Source: Haloplanus sp. HW8-1
GTDB lineage: Archaea; Halobacteriota; Halobacteria; Halobacteriales; Haloferacaceae
Direction: 5' to 3'
Assembly: GCF_023703795.1 (NCBI RefSeq)
Contig: NZ_CP098518.1
Coordinates: forward strand, 1,674,001 to 1,738,000
Length of the DNA: 64,000 nt
In this document: positions 39,999 through 48,178 of the stretch, piece by piece
How the letters are laid out: every line of letters starts with the position of its first letter
Numbering within the stretch: the first letter of the stretch is position 1
The notes under the pieces: model-generated
The model's database searches: none
The model's input: only the letters and a program-made list of their open reading frames with translations
Told to the model about the DNA's origin: nothing
Program-made: the position numbers and the translations under genes

Positions 39999-41708
39999 TC
40001 ACCCGACCTGCCAGAGCTGACTGAGCAGGTACCAGTTGAGCGCCCACATCACGACGAACACCCCGAGGAAGACGGAGGTGAGGATGAACGTCCCGCGCAT
40101 GCTCAGGAGGTGGTGGGGCGTGGCGTCGCCGCCGTCGGCGACGGTCGTGGGTCGCTCGACCGGGAGCGCGCCCTCGTACCGGTCGCCGCCGAGCAGCGAT
40201 CCGACGGCGACGAGGACGAACAGCGCGCCGCCGAGGATGGAGACGAGCGCCATGATCCCGAAGATGACGAACAGCGGTCGCGCGGCGGCGAAGCTGAACT
40301 CGGTCCCCGGAATGTCCATCACCGAGGGGTGTCGGCGCGGGATGCCGTAGAGGATGCCGAGATACATCATCATCAGCGAGGTCACCCCCATCGCGCCGCC
40401 GTAGAGATACGGCTGGATCGTCGCGACGGGCCGGGCGATCCACTCGCGGCCGAACACCAGACGGAGGACGTAGTAGCCGAGTCCCATGAACGCGAGCGTG
40501 GTGCCCGTGGCGACGGTGGCGTGGAAGTGGCCCACGGTCGCCAGCGTGTTGTGCCAGGTCATGTTCAACTGCATCTGGCCCATCATGACGCCGGTGATGC
40601 CGCCGAGGAAGCCAAAGAGGATGATCGAGAGGACCGTCGCGGCAAAGCCGGGATCCCTCCACGGTGCCGACCAGAGCCAGCCGAAGGTGCCGCCGCCCTC
40701 GCCGCGCTTCCGCCGGCCGACTTCGAGGCCGGCGGGGATGGCGAAGGCGTGGATCATGCTCGCGATCACGGCGCCGTAGGCGGCGTAGGAGGTGTTCCAG
40801 ATCCGCCAGGCGGCGGAGACGCCGGGATCGGACATCAGGTGGTGGGCCGCGCCCATGTTGATGAAGAAGAGATAGAGGACGAACGCCGAGCGGGACACCT
40901 TCTCGCTCGCCACCTCCGCGCCGCCGACGACGTGAGTCATGAAGTACCAGACCGAGATCATCGCCAGCAGGTTGATCTGCTGGCTGCCGTGGCCGACGAT
41001 CCAGTACATCTGCCGGTACCACGCGGCGTCGATGTGTTCGACCAGCCCGACCCGCCAGAAGAAGGTCGGCACGTAGGTGATGAGGCCGCCGACGATGGCC
41101 TCCGCGGCGACGATGGCCGTGATGAACGCGCCGAAGGCGACGAGGGGCAGCGTCTGCCCCGGATTCTCGCGCTTCTCGCGCCAGATGGTGGCGAGGAAGG
41201 GCAGCGCCGCGACGAGGGCGCCGGTCAGGAAGACGACGACGCCGAGGTAGAACCACGGCGAGGAGGGGAGGGGGGCGTAGGAGGTCAGGAGCGGCGCCTG
41301 GTTCGGTTGTTTCGTCAACCAGATAGCGACGTTGATCAGCACCGCGCCGCCGAGCATCAGCACGTAGCCCACCTTCGCCACCCGCGGGAGCGATAGCGGC
41401 CGACCCAGCACGTACGGCCCGCCCACGTAGAGGACGGCGATCTCCATGAAGATCATCCAGAAGATCAGCAGGTTCCAGGCGTGGATGCTCAGGAAGGTGT
41501 AGAAGTCCGCGGGCGCCAACAGACCGACGAGTTCCCACCGCGTCAGCGCGACGAAGATCGCGAAGATCCCGCCGATCAACAGCGCGACGATGGCCGTCAG
41601 GCCGAACAGTTTCACCATGTCCTCGGCGGACTTGTGAATCTGCAGGCCGGTCACCGAGCAGTCCCGATACCCCTCGTCGTCGTAGCTGAACGTGCCGAAT
41701 CCGAACAT
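39999..41708 (-). CDS. heme-copper oxidoreductase subunit I with Gln in place of the active-site Tyr
   Basis: A 569-residue, about 12-14-helix catalytic subunit. Heme and CuB ligands are all present: low-spin heme His H76 ('FLSIHAWNLLIF') and H396, high-spin heme His H394 ('TVGHFHATVA'), CuB His H240, H289 and H290 ('INMGAAHHLMSDPG'). The CuB loop, normally GHPxVY, is 'IVGHGSQQINLLAM': the Tyr position four after H240 is Gln244. All oxygen reductases of the A and B types have Tyr there; Gln has been described in NO-reductase branches such as eNOR/bNOR. So this enzyme may reduce NO rather than, or as well as, O2. Its stop and the ctaB start are six bases apart, and subunit II lies one base upstream. 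Confidence 0.88.
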   Translation of the reverse strand: MFGFGTFSYDDEGYRDCSVTGLQIHKSAEDMVKLFGLTAIVALLIGGIFAIFVALTRWELVGLLAPADFYTFLSIHAWNLLIFWMIFMEIAVLYVGGPYVLGRPLSLPRVAKVGYVLMLGGAVLINVAIWLTKQPNQAPLLTSYAPLPSSPWFYLGVVVFLTGALVAALPFLATIWREKRENPGQTLPLVAFGAFITAIVAAEAIVGGLITYVPTFFWRVGLVEHIDAAWYRQMYWIVGHGSQQINLLAMISVWYFMTHVVGGAEVASEKVSRSAFVLYLFFINMGAAHHLMSDPGVSAAWRIWNTSYAAYGAVIASMIHAFAIPAGLEVGRRKRGEGGGTFGWLWSAPWRDPGFAATVLSIILFGFLGGITGVMMGQMQLNMTWHNTLATVGHFHATVATGTTLAFMGLGYYVLRLVFGREWIARPVATIQPYLYGGAMGVTSLMMMYLGILYGIPRRHPSVMDIPGTEFSFAAARPLFVIFGIMALVSILGGALFVLVAVGSLLGGDRYEGALPVERPTTVADGGDATPHHLLSMRGTFILTSVFLGVFVVMWALNWYLLSQLWQVG

Positions 41709-41709
41709 T

Positions 41710-42696
41710 TCAGACCACCTCCACGACGCCTTTCATGCCGAGCGCGAGGTGTGGCTGGCAGTAGTACTCGTAGACGCCCGCGTCCTCGAACGTGTGCTGG
41801 AGGCTGAACCCCTCGTTCTCGATCGGTTCGTGACCGCTCCAGTCGGCGCCGTCGGGCGCCGATTCGACGAGGACGTTGTGCGTCGGCGACGCCCACTCGA
41901 AGGTGACCGTCGTCCCCGGTGAGACACGAACCGCCGCGGGCTCGTAGACGTACTCGCCGCCGGGACCGACGGTGACGGTGACGTCGTCGGCGCCGGTCTC
42001 ATCCACCGCCGACCCCTCCCAGTTGCCCGCCGCGCCGCCGCGGGCGTCCCCGGTGAGCCAGCCGTCGTAGGCGGTCGCATCGCCGTCGTCGGTGCCGGTA
42101 CCGCCGCCACCGCTGTTGCCGGCCGATCCACCGCTCCCCGATACGTCCGGCACCGACTCCCGAACCACGAAGGTCGCGTGCATGGTCCGGTGGCCGGTGC
42201 CACAGAACTCGTTGCAGACGACGTGGTACGTGCCGGGGTCGTCGAACTGCATCGGCACTTTCCACTCGTAGCCCGGGAGCATCTGGAGCGAGAGTTGCTT
42301 GCTCAGCGTGTCCTCCTGTCGGACCGAGAAGCCGTGTTGGACGTCGTACGTGCCGAGGTGGAAGACGTACTCCCGGCCCGTCTCCAGTACGGCGGGCAGG
42401 CCGTCGAAGGCGTAGCGCATCGCCCCGACGTAGACGTCGTCCCCGGGCGGCACCAGGCCGGCGTCGACCTCGCCAGCCCGCTGTTTGTACGCTCCGACCT
42501 TCTCCCGGTAGTCGGCCGTCGAGAGCTTCAGCGTCTCGCCGACCTGATTCTGCTCGCCGAACTGCATCCAGCCGGCCATCCAGCCGAACAGCGTCACGGC
42601 CCACACGCCCGACAGCCCGAGCCAGATGGTCTCGCGGCGGTTCACCCGTTCGTTCCACCAGTCTCCCTCCGGTGGTTGGATCGGCGATTTCATCAT
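41710..42696 (-). CDS. CuA-containing subunit II fused to a halocyanin domain
   Basis: A 328-residue protein. One N-terminal membrane helix (about residues 24-44) anchors it. The first cupredoxin is a CuA domain with H121, C161, E163, C165, H169 and M172 ('VVCNEFCGTGHRTMHATF'), which receives electrons for subunit I. After a Gly/Ser/Thr linker, a second cupredoxin (about 236-328) has the type-I copper set H273, C313, H316, M321 ('EYYCQPHLALGMKG') of halocyanins. The mobile blue-copper donor is thus tethered to its acceptor. The ATG at 42696 overlaps the TGA of the small upstream gene by four bases, fixing the start. Confidence 0.92.
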   Translation of the reverse strand: MMKSPIQPPEGDWWNERVNRRETIWLGLSGVWAVTLFGWMAGWMQFGEQNQVGETLKLSTADYREKVGAYKQRAGEVDAGLVPPGDDVYVGAMRYAFDGLPAVLETGREYVFHLGTYDVQHGFSVRQEDTLSKQLSLQMLPGYEWKVPMQFDDPGTYHVVCNEFCGTGHRTMHATFVVRESVPDVSGSGGSAGNSGGGGTGTDDGDATAYDGWLTGDARGGAAGNWEGSAVDETGADDVTVTVGPGGEYVYEPAAVRVSPGTTVTFEWASPTHNVLVESAPDGADWSGHEPIENEGFSLQHTFEDAGVYEYYCQPHLALGMKGVVEVV

Positions 42697-42851
42697 CCTG
42701 GCTTGACGCTCATGAGGTCGATCAGGCCCCAGACGATGTACGAGAGCGTGAAATACAGCAACGCGGCGCCCGCGAGGAGCCACGGGCTCTCCAGCAGTTG
42801 CTGGGGCCACGGTTCGTCCGCTTGGTCGGTCGACGCACCCGATTCTGCCAT
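42693..42851 (-). CDS. one-helix small subunit of the terminal reductase
   Basis: A 52-residue protein: a soluble acidic N-terminus 'MAESGASTDQADEPWPQQLL' and a single hydrophobic helix 'PWLLAGAALLYFTLSYIVWG' near residues 25-44. Small single-helix subunits of this kind (CbaD or subunit IIa) precede B-type oxidase subunit II genes. Translation is coupled to subunit II by the ATGA overlap at 42693-42696. First gene of the minus-strand cluster. Confidence 0.75.
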   Translation of the reverse strand: MAESGASTDQADEPWPQQLLESPWLLAGAALLYFTLSYIVWGLIDLMSVKPG

Positions 42852-42927
42852 ACGACAATGTGGGCCGATCGGCCGCGTAGACCTAGCTGCGAACGTGTTC
42901 GGGGTGCTTCCCACTGGGTGAAACTAT

Positions 42928-43521
42928 CTATCGCTGCCGGTCGATGATCCGCTTTGCCGCCGTCGCCTTCTCCTTCCAGCCGTAGCCCGACTCGTAGACG
43001 TGACGTTTCTTCTCGACCAGCGCCTCGGGACTCGCCTCCTCGAAGCCGCCGCGGTCCCACGCGCCGCTCTCGCGGAGCCACTCGACGACGTTCGCCTTCG
43101 TCTCCTCCCACGAGAGGCCGACCATCTCGTACCACGCGATCATGGCGAAGACGGCGTTGTCGTGACAGCCGGGGACGCTCCCGCGCTCGTAGACGGTCTT
43201 GATCGGGTCGCTGGTCGGCACCGACACCGCCTCGCGGTACTCGTCGGCGGGGAGGAGGCGGAGGCGGTCGTTGGCGTCGTCGACGCGGCCGTCGCGACGC
43301 AGGCGCTCGACGGCGGCCTGTCGCAACGGGCCCCACTCCTCGACGCGTTCCGGGAGGGCGTCGGCGTCGGTCACACCTCCCGAGAGCACGGCGACCACGT
43401 CGACGTACGCCGCTTCGACGTCGGCCCACGGTGTCCCCTCGAACCGACAGTCCGCGTCGTGGAGGCTGTTGGTCGTCCGGCAGTCGGGACAGGCGTAGTC
43501 GAACGTCGGCACTACCGTCAC
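42928..43521 (-). CDS. uncharacterised zinc-ribbon protein
   Basis: A 197-residue soluble protein. The N-terminus 'FDYACPDCRTTNSLHDADC' has three Cys in zinc-ribbon-like order; the central part has 'LLPADEYREAVSVPTSDPIK' and 'GCHDNAVFAMIAWYEMVGLS', and the C-terminal 'ESGYGWKEKATAAKRIIDRQ' is strongly conserved-looking. Haloarchaea-specific by appearance and known next to primase genes in my recollection; it is divergent from priL, 86 bases apart. Function unknown; a replication link would be guesswork. Confidence 0.7.
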   Translation of the reverse strand: MTVVPTFDYACPDCRTTNSLHDADCRFEGTPWADVEAAYVDVVAVLSGGVTDADALPERVEEWGPLRQAAVERLRRDGRVDDANDRLRLLPADEYREAVSVPTSDPIKTVYERGSVPGCHDNAVFAMIAWYEMVGLSWEETKANVVEWLRESGAWDRGGFEEASPEALVEKKRHVYESGYGWKEKATAAKRIIDRQR

Positions 43522-43607
43522 CGGTGGCGGGGCGCGAACTTATGTCGTGTGGTCGGCGTCGCCCCTGACCGTCGCGCTTATCCACCCCGCTCTACAACCC
43601 ATCGGCG

Positions 43608-44684
43608 ATGCGTCCAGACCCGCTCTACGCCCGGTATCCCTTCCTCGGCGCGGCACGAGCGGCGGTCCAGGAGGCGGACATCTCCCCGCCGCGGCTGGTT
43701 ACCGAGGGCGACCCCGCCGTCGACCGCGCCCGCGAACGGGTCGAACGCGCGCTCATGTCCGGCACCGTCGCGTCGGAGACGCCCGAGCGCTGGAGCGACC
43801 GGGACGAACTTCTCTCGTATCCCATCGCGCGCATCCTCGTCTCGCTGGTCGACGTGCGGGCGGCCGTCGAGAAGTACGCCGACGCCGAGGCGACGACCGC
43901 CTTCGAGCGCCTGCGGACGGATCTCTCGGCCGACGACGAGGAACTGCGGAGTGTCTCGACGCCTCGGGCCGACCTGTCGACGTTCCTCGACGAGTTCGAC
44001 CTCGACGACGCGGTCCGGCGCGTCGACGGGGACCGCGGCGACGACGCCTTCCGCGTCGACGTGACCGCCTACCTCCGTCTGGCCGACCCCGACTGGGGGG
44101 CGGACTGGCGGCTGGTCAACCGTGACCTCGCCGACGGCGCGGTGCCCGTCGAGAGCGACGAACTCCACCACCTGCTCCGCGAGGCCGTCCGCCGCCGGGT
44201 CGCGGCGGGGCTCCCCTTCGAGGTCCGGGAGAGTGCCGGTGGCGACGCCCTCGCGGCGGCCCTCGACGACGACGTGACCGCGCTCCGTGACCGCCTCGCC
44301 GAGCGTGACCGCCTCCCCTCGGTCGACACCGTCGACTCGGAGCAGTTCCCGCCCTGCATGCGGGCGCTGCTCGACGAGGCGGCCGCCGCGGCCGACCTCC
44401 CTCCACACTCCGCGTTCGCGGTGACGGCGTTTCTCGTCTCGCTCGGCCTCGACGCCGAGGCCATCGCCGAGCGCTGGCCCGGCCTCGACGACGGTGACCT
44501 CACCTACCGCGCGACGGTCCTCGCCGACGAGCGCGGCGCCGGAAGCCAGTATCCCGCGCCCTCCTGTACGACGATGCGGACCTTCGGCGACTGCGTGAAC
44601 CCCGACGCGCGCTGTGAGACCATCGACCACCCGCGCCGGTACTACGCCGCGGCCGTGGCCGACGCCGAGGACGGCGCCGATTGA
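43608..44684 (+). CDS. priL: DNA primase large subunit PriL
   Basis: Regulatory subunit of the archaeal primase, carrying an Fe-S cluster. 358 residues. The N-terminal helical domain starts 'MRPDPLYARYPFLGAARAAV'. The Fe-S domain has Cys in 'EQFPPCMRALLDEA', 'SCTTMRTFGDCVNP' and 'ARCETIDHPRRYYAAA', giving four ligands in the expected order. The catalytic small subunit priS is not in the window. The ATG at 43608 fits. Confidence 0.92.
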   Translation: MRPDPLYARYPFLGAARAAVQEADISPPRLVTEGDPAVDRARERVERALMSGTVASETPERWSDRDELLSYPIARILVSLVDVRAAVEKYADAEATTAFERLRTDLSADDEELRSVSTPRADLSTFLDEFDLDDAVRRVDGDRGDDAFRVDVTAYLRLADPDWGADWRLVNRDLADGAVPVESDELHHLLREAVRRRVAAGLPFEVRESAGGDALAAALDDDVTALRDRLAERDRLPSVDTVDSEQFPPCMRALLDEAAAAADLPPHSAFAVTAFLVSLGLDAEAIAERWPGLDDGDLTYRATVLADERGAGSQYPAPSCTTMRTFGDCVNPDARCETIDHPRRYYAAAVADAEDGAD

Positions 44685-44698
44685 GCGCTCGTTCCGCC

Positions 44699-44896
44699 CT
44701 AGTCCGCGAGAAAGAGGCCCACGCCCGCCATCACGAGGATGAACGCCGCGATGCTGGCGACGAGTGCCAGTCCGCCGGCCGGGCCGAGACCGCCGTCGTT
44801 GAAACCGGTGCCGATGCCGACGACGAGAGCGACGAAAACGGCCACTGCGCCGACGGAGATGGCGATTTTCCGGGCCATCCCCTCTTCGAGTTCCAT
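44699..44896 (-). CDS. small two-helix membrane protein
   Basis: A 65-residue protein 'MELEEGMARKIAISVGAVAV' with two hydrophobic segments (about residues 10-27 and 42-62) separated by a Gly-rich 'GTGFNDGGLGPAGG'. It has the look of a widely conserved small haloarchaeal membrane protein; function unknown. Convergent with priL. Confidence 0.65.
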   Translation of the reverse strand: MELEEGMARKIAISVGAVAVFVALVVGIGTGFNDGGLGPAGGLALVASIAAFILVMAGVGLFLAD

Positions 44897-45112
44897 GTTC
44901 GGGAATCCGCCGGCCTCGGCAAAAGGGCTTCGATGATCTCCCCACCACCGATTCGACCGTATTCGGGAGTCATACCCGATCGGACGAGGGTTTAGGTGTG
45001 TCGAGCCCCAACCGCCGATGGGATCGAAGCCGCTCCCGCGTCGGCGTTCTGACCGCCGCGGCCGCCGCGCAGTCGGCGGCCACTGGCACCGGATGCCGGC
45101 GATTCACCACAC

Positions 45113-45814
45113 ATGACGCATCCAGCATACACACCCGCGTCACTGCCGGCGACCCGTCCGAAGACCACCCTGCCGGCCGCCGGTACGACCGGCCGATCAC
45201 GGCGTGCCCGGAGCGAGCCGATGGCCGTTCGACCGCTCCGTGACGGCCGCTACGCCGTCGAGACCGAGGGTGGGACCTACGTCGTCGCCCTCGACGCCAA
45301 CGCCTGCACCTGCCCGGATCACCGGCGCCGGCGCGCCCGGTGTAAACACCTGCGCCGTGTCGCCCTCGAAGTGACCGCTCGTCTCGTGCCGCCGCCGGGG
45401 GAGCGCACCGCCGTCTGTGCGGTCTGTGGCGGACGGACGTTCGTCCCCACGGCCGCCACGGGACCGGCGCTCTGTGACCGACACGCTCTCCGGCCCGGAA
45501 CCCTGGTCGCCGACCGCGAGACGGGCGACCGACTGCTGGTCGTCGCAGCCACGGGCGACCGTGCCGACCGCGTCGAGACCGACGAGGGCCGCCTCGTCGC
45601 CGACTACCCCTCGAACGCCGACTACGGGGCGCACGAACCCGTCTTCCGAGCCGTCTACGTCGACGCCCGCCACCGCGACGGCGAGGTGCGGACCTACGCC
45701 TTCCCGGCGTCCCGCCTCCGTCGCCTCCGGCACTCCACGGCCGTCGACGGCGACACCGACGCCGACGCGGGACCCACACCGACCGACACTGGCGCCACGC
45801 CGACGACCGCCTAG
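45113..45814 (+). CDS. SWIM zinc-finger protein
   Basis: A 233-residue protein. The SWIM motif is '[20 protein letters not shown]' near residues 63-82 (CxC...CxH), preceded by '[20 protein letters not shown]'. A second Cys-rich part, '[13 protein letters not shown]' to 'LCDRH', follows. SWIM proteins act in recombination or protein and DNA binding; haloarchaea have several. The C-terminal region is a low-complexity Asp/Thr/Pro tail. The ATG at 45113 is the longest possible start; an internal ATG near 45220 ('[11 protein letters not shown]') could be the real one. It overlaps the convergent hjc gene by 4 bases. Confidence 0.8.
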   Translation: MTHPAYTPASLPATRPKTTLPAAGTTGRSRRARSEPMAVRPLRDGRYAVETEGGTYVVALDANACTCPDHRRRRARCKHLRRVALEVTARLVPPPGERTAVCAVCGGRTFVPTAATGPALCDRHALRPGTLVADRETGDRLLVVAATGDRADRVETDEGRLVADYPSNADYGAHEPVFRAVYVDARHRDGEVRTYAFPASRLRRLRHSTAVDGDTDADAGPTPTDTGATPTTA

Positions 45815-46233
45815 GCGTCGTCCAGGCGCGCCTGTTCGGAGTGGCCGACGAGTTCGTCCAGATCCGTCCCCTCCGCCAGCGCCGTCTCCTTTTTTACCCG
45901 GTAGTTGCCGCCGTCGGTGACGTGGCAGTCGCCGGGGTGAAAGAAATACCAGTCCTCGCGATCGAAGCGGACGGCGATCCGGGCGTTGGCGCCGAAGTTG
46001 CGGGCGAAGTAGATCAGCGACTCGACTTCCTCGCCGGTGAGATAGATGGGGTCGCCGGCGCTTGATTTCGCCTCGATGGCGTAGAACCGGTCGCCGTCGC
46101 CGGCCAGTACGTCGGGCAGGTCGCGTTCGGTCGCGCTGCCGCTCGCGGGGGCGCGCATCACCGCGAAGCCCGCCGCGTCGAGTTCGTTGACGAGTTCGCG
46201 TTCCCGGCGGTCACCCTTGCGGTTCGCGGACAT
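45811..46233 (-). CDS. hjc: archaeal Holliday junction resolvase Hjc
   Basis: Cleaves four-way junctions in recombination and replication-fork repair. A 140-residue protein with the full nuclease signature: '[20 protein letters not shown]' (catalytic Glu in the first helix), '[15 protein letters not shown]' (Asp) and '[17 protein letters not shown]' (E-x-K). Length is typical. Convergent with the SWIM gene. Confidence 0.95.
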   Translation of the reverse strand: MSANRKGDRRERELVNELDAAGFAVMRAPASGSATERDLPDVLAGDGDRFYAIEAKSSAGDPIYLTGEEVESLIYFARNFGANARIAVRFDREDWYFFHPGDCHVTDGGNYRVKKETALAEGTDLDELVGHSEQARLDDA

Positions 46234-46616
46234 ACTCCGATTCGGCGGTGGCGGTTCTTAAGTTGCGGGACCGGCCGCTCACGCCGGCGGCCCCCGTGGG
46301 GAGCCGGTCGTCGTCATCGTCTGGATGACGAACTCGATGGAGACGACGGTCGATCGGTCGACCCCTCCCAGCCGCGCCAGCGCGACGCCGTACGTGACGG
46401 TGTACACGCATCGCCATCCCGGAGAGATAGCAGACGATGAGTCTGTCCCGTCGGGACAGTTCGACCGCCGGGAGAGTCGGGGAAGCGGGGCCATCGTCGG
46501 ACACACGGCTTCTCGTCGAGAGAGGACATCCCCGTCCGTGCGCCAACTGGGGCGAACATGGCTCTCGGTCGACAGATCCCGATGGTTTTCTACCGCTGGC
46601 CAGTGATGGCGTCACG
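46234..46616. other. 383-base stretch without a recognisable gene
   Basis: Divergent upstream region of hjc and the histidine kinase gene. No conserved protein, strong promoter element or hairpin stood out. Confidence 0.4.
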
Positions 46617-48158
46617 ATGGCACTCTGGAGCGGGTTCCCGCACCGACTCAATGTCGGCGGGTTGCTCGTCGCGGCCGTCGGCTACGGACTGACGCGCTAC
46701 TCGGTCATCGAGTCGCTCCGCCCGGACGCGTCGCTGGTCGGCTTCCTCCTGAGTGACGCGCCGGTCCTGGTCGCCGGATTCGGGCTCACGGCGTTCGGCT
46801 TCGGGCTGGCGATGAGTTCGCGCGACTCCGCCGAGGCGGCGGTCGTCGCTCGCTGGTGTCTGCTCGGGACCGGTGCCATGGCCGCGGTGATCGGCCTGAC
46901 CTACGCGGCCGTCTGGCCGGTCGCACCGTCGACGACCGAGGCACGGCTGATCGCCAACGGGCTCGTCGGCGGAGCTGTCGGGGGGACGCTCACCGGCGTG
47001 TGGTCCGTCCGCGCCCGGCGCCATCGACGCGACGTGTCCCGACAGGCCGACCGGCTAACCGTCCTCAACCGCCTCCTCCGGCACGAAGTACTCAACAAGG
47101 TGAACGTCATCGAGGGGTACGCGTCGGTCGGCGGCGGGCAGGCCGACGGCGGACGCCCGGCCGAGCCGTGGGACGTCGTCCGCCGGCACGCCGACGCCAT
47201 CGACGACACCATCGACGTGGTCGGAATGCTGACCGCGGGCGAGGATCCGTATCCGGTCGACCTGCGCGAACACGTCGAGCGGGCCGTCGAGTCGGTTCGA
47301 CGGACACATCCGTCGGCGACCGTCGAACTGGACGCGGTCCCGGCCGTCGAGGTGTGTGGGTCGGCCCACCTCCACGTCCTGTTCGAACACCTGATCGAGA
47401 ACGCCGTCGTCCACGACGACCGCCCGACGTCGACGGTCCGGGTGTCCGTCGACGCGGCCGATCCGACCCGGTCAGTGCGCGTCCGGATCGTCGACGACGG
47501 ACCGGGTCTCCCGCCGGCTCAGCAGCGCCTCGTCCGCGACCAGGTGACTCCCGAGGAGGACGACCCCCAATCGGGGTTCGGTCTCGCCCTCGCGCGACTC
47601 ATGCTCGACGACGTCGACGGCGACCTGACCGTCGAGACACCCGTCGCCGACGGTCGCGGGACTGCACTGACGGTCGGTCTCCGGCGGGAGGATCCCGCCG
47701 AGTGGCACACCGGCGTCACCCCCGACCGTCTCCGGCGTGGGGCGGCCGCGGGGCTGGTGGCCGGGGGCGCGATGGGGCTGCTGACGCAGTTCATCACCGG
47801 ACGGATCGGCATCATCGGTGCCCTCTACGGCGTCGAAAACGCCGGCGTCGGCTGGGTCACCCACCAGTTCCACAGCGTCTTTTTCGCCCTCCTGTTCGTG
47901 ACCGCGACGGTGCCGTGGGTCCGCGCCGACGACTGGCGGACGACGACCGCTCTCGGCGTCGGCTACGGCGCCGCGCTCTGGCTGGTCGCCGCCGGCATCG
48001 TGATGCCGCTCTGGCTCCGGATGGTCGGCATCCCGGCACCGGTACCGAACCTCCGGTTCCCGTCGCTGGCCAATCACCTCCTCTGGGGGGCCGTCTTCGG
48101 CGGCGTCTACGCCTGGCTCCGGCGGCGGCGGTGGCTGCTGGCGGCCGACGACGGCTAA
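46617..48158 (+). CDS. membrane histidine kinase with a kinase core between two membrane domains
   Basis: A 513-residue protein. Four N-terminal hydrophobic segments (about residues 8-140) are followed by a kinase: phosphoacceptor region 'LLRHEVLNKVNVIEGYAS' near residue 160, N-box 'LFEHLIENAVVHDD' and G-boxes 'VDDGPGLPPAQQ' and 'SGFGLALARLML'. After the kinase, about residue 360, a second membrane domain with four segments follows, including 'AGLVAGGAMGLLTQFITGR' and 'VTHQFHSVFFALLFVTATV', resembling stand-alone haloarchaeal membrane proteins. Placing a multi-helix domain after the catalytic domain is unusual. No response regulator gene is adjacent. The ATG at 46617 starts 'MALWSGFPHRLN'. 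Confidence 0.85.
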   Translation: MALWSGFPHRLNVGGLLVAAVGYGLTRYSVIESLRPDASLVGFLLSDAPVLVAGFGLTAFGFGLAMSSRDSAEAAVVARWCLLGTGAMAAVIGLTYAAVWPVAPSTTEARLIANGLVGGAVGGTLTGVWSVRARRHRRDVSRQADRLTVLNRLLRHEVLNKVNVIEGYASVGGGQADGGRPAEPWDVVRRHADAIDDTIDVVGMLTAGEDPYPVDLREHVERAVESVRRTHPSATVELDAVPAVEVCGSAHLHVLFEHLIENAVVHDDRPTSTVRVSVDAADPTRSVRVRIVDDGPGLPPAQQRLVRDQVTPEEDDPQSGFGLALARLMLDDVDGDLTVETPVADGRGTALTVGLRREDPAEWHTGVTPDRLRRGAAAGLVAGGAMGLLTQFITGRIGIIGALYGVENAGVGWVTHQFHSVFFALLFVTATVPWVRADDWRTTTALGVGYGAALWLVAAGIVMPLWLRMVGIPAPVPNLRFPSLANHLLWGAVFGGVYAWLRRRRWLLAADDG

Positions 48159-48178
48159 GCGCCCCGAGCGCGGCCGGT

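Noticed and set aside
40110-41396. A 428-codon plus-strand frame opposite the heme-copper subunit I gene
   Set aside because: It is an acidic/Arg-rich antisense shadow of a transmembrane gene with no motif.
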